Below, piece after piece: positions 46,976 through 46,984 of a DNA stretch of 46,984 nucleotides; position 1 is the stretch's first letter; every line of letters starts with the position of its first letter. The notes beneath the pieces were generated by a model. The model made no database searches. It was given only the letters and a program-made list of their open reading frames with translations, and had not been told where the DNA came from. Where the stretch lies: NCBI GenBank assembly GCA_000969725.1, contig JXSR01S034335.1; one strand, given 5' to 3'. The translations under genes and the position numbers were made by a program. The DNA comes from Ophiothrix spiculata (taxonomy: Eukaryota > Echinodermata > Ophiuroidea > Amphilepidida > Ophiotrichidae).

Positions 46976-46984
46976 CTTGCCCTT

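Overview
This is AT-rich eukaryotic DNA from an animal. It has long introns with GT..AG splice sites, many small inverted-repeat transposons, and pieces of non-LTR and gag-bearing retroelements. The only confidently recognised host gene is a PRDM12 orthologue (PR/SET domain plus three C2H2 zinc fingers) on the + strand. The transposon load, compact coding exons and two strongly diverged near-copies of one locus suggest a highly heterozygous marine invertebrate. The phylum cannot be fixed from sequence alone. The longer open reading frames outside the PRDM12 exons are almost all chance frames in AT-rich DNA.

Layout: 1-2014 is a non-coding block that recurs at 32468-34638. 2015-11822 holds no recognisable gene, but several foldback or inverted-repeat elements (7358-7449, 7621-8750, 10525-11040) and a tandem duplication (9021-9305). 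PRDM12 runs from 11823 to 17819 in six inferred coding exons: 11823-11838, 12268-12440, 13250-13405, 13915-14044, 14359-14610 and 17605-17819. They join without frame conflict into a 313-residue protein. Intron 2 contains a 60-bp tandem array interrupted by a 50-N assembly gap. The fourth exon is preceded by a 101-bp tandem duplicate of its own acceptor and 5' part. Downstream sequence to about 23880 is non-coding with more inserted elements. 24000-32467 is single-copy in the window and without recognisable genes.

From 32468 the locus repeats: 32468-34638 matches 1-2014, and 36435 to about 46080 matches 14226 to about 23880. The PR-domain half is absent from the second copy. In its place are a 60-bp tandem repeat array, a broken gag-like retroelement ORF on the - strand, and a 53-bp inverted sliver of PRDM12 exon 3. 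The two zinc-finger exons of the second copy are intact with their splice sites. This is either a partial tandem duplicate encoding only fingers, or (more likely in a heterozygous genome) the other haplotype wrongly placed in series. The two copies serve as natural filled/empty pairs: several inserted elements are seen with exact target-site duplications in one copy and as a clean empty site in the other.

The most unusual structures are non-autonomous elements whose arms carry arrays of short CpG palindromes. One of 928 bp has thirteen AACGCGTT-type sites (16009-16936). One of about 1.1 kb has at least ten CGTACG sites (7621-8750).
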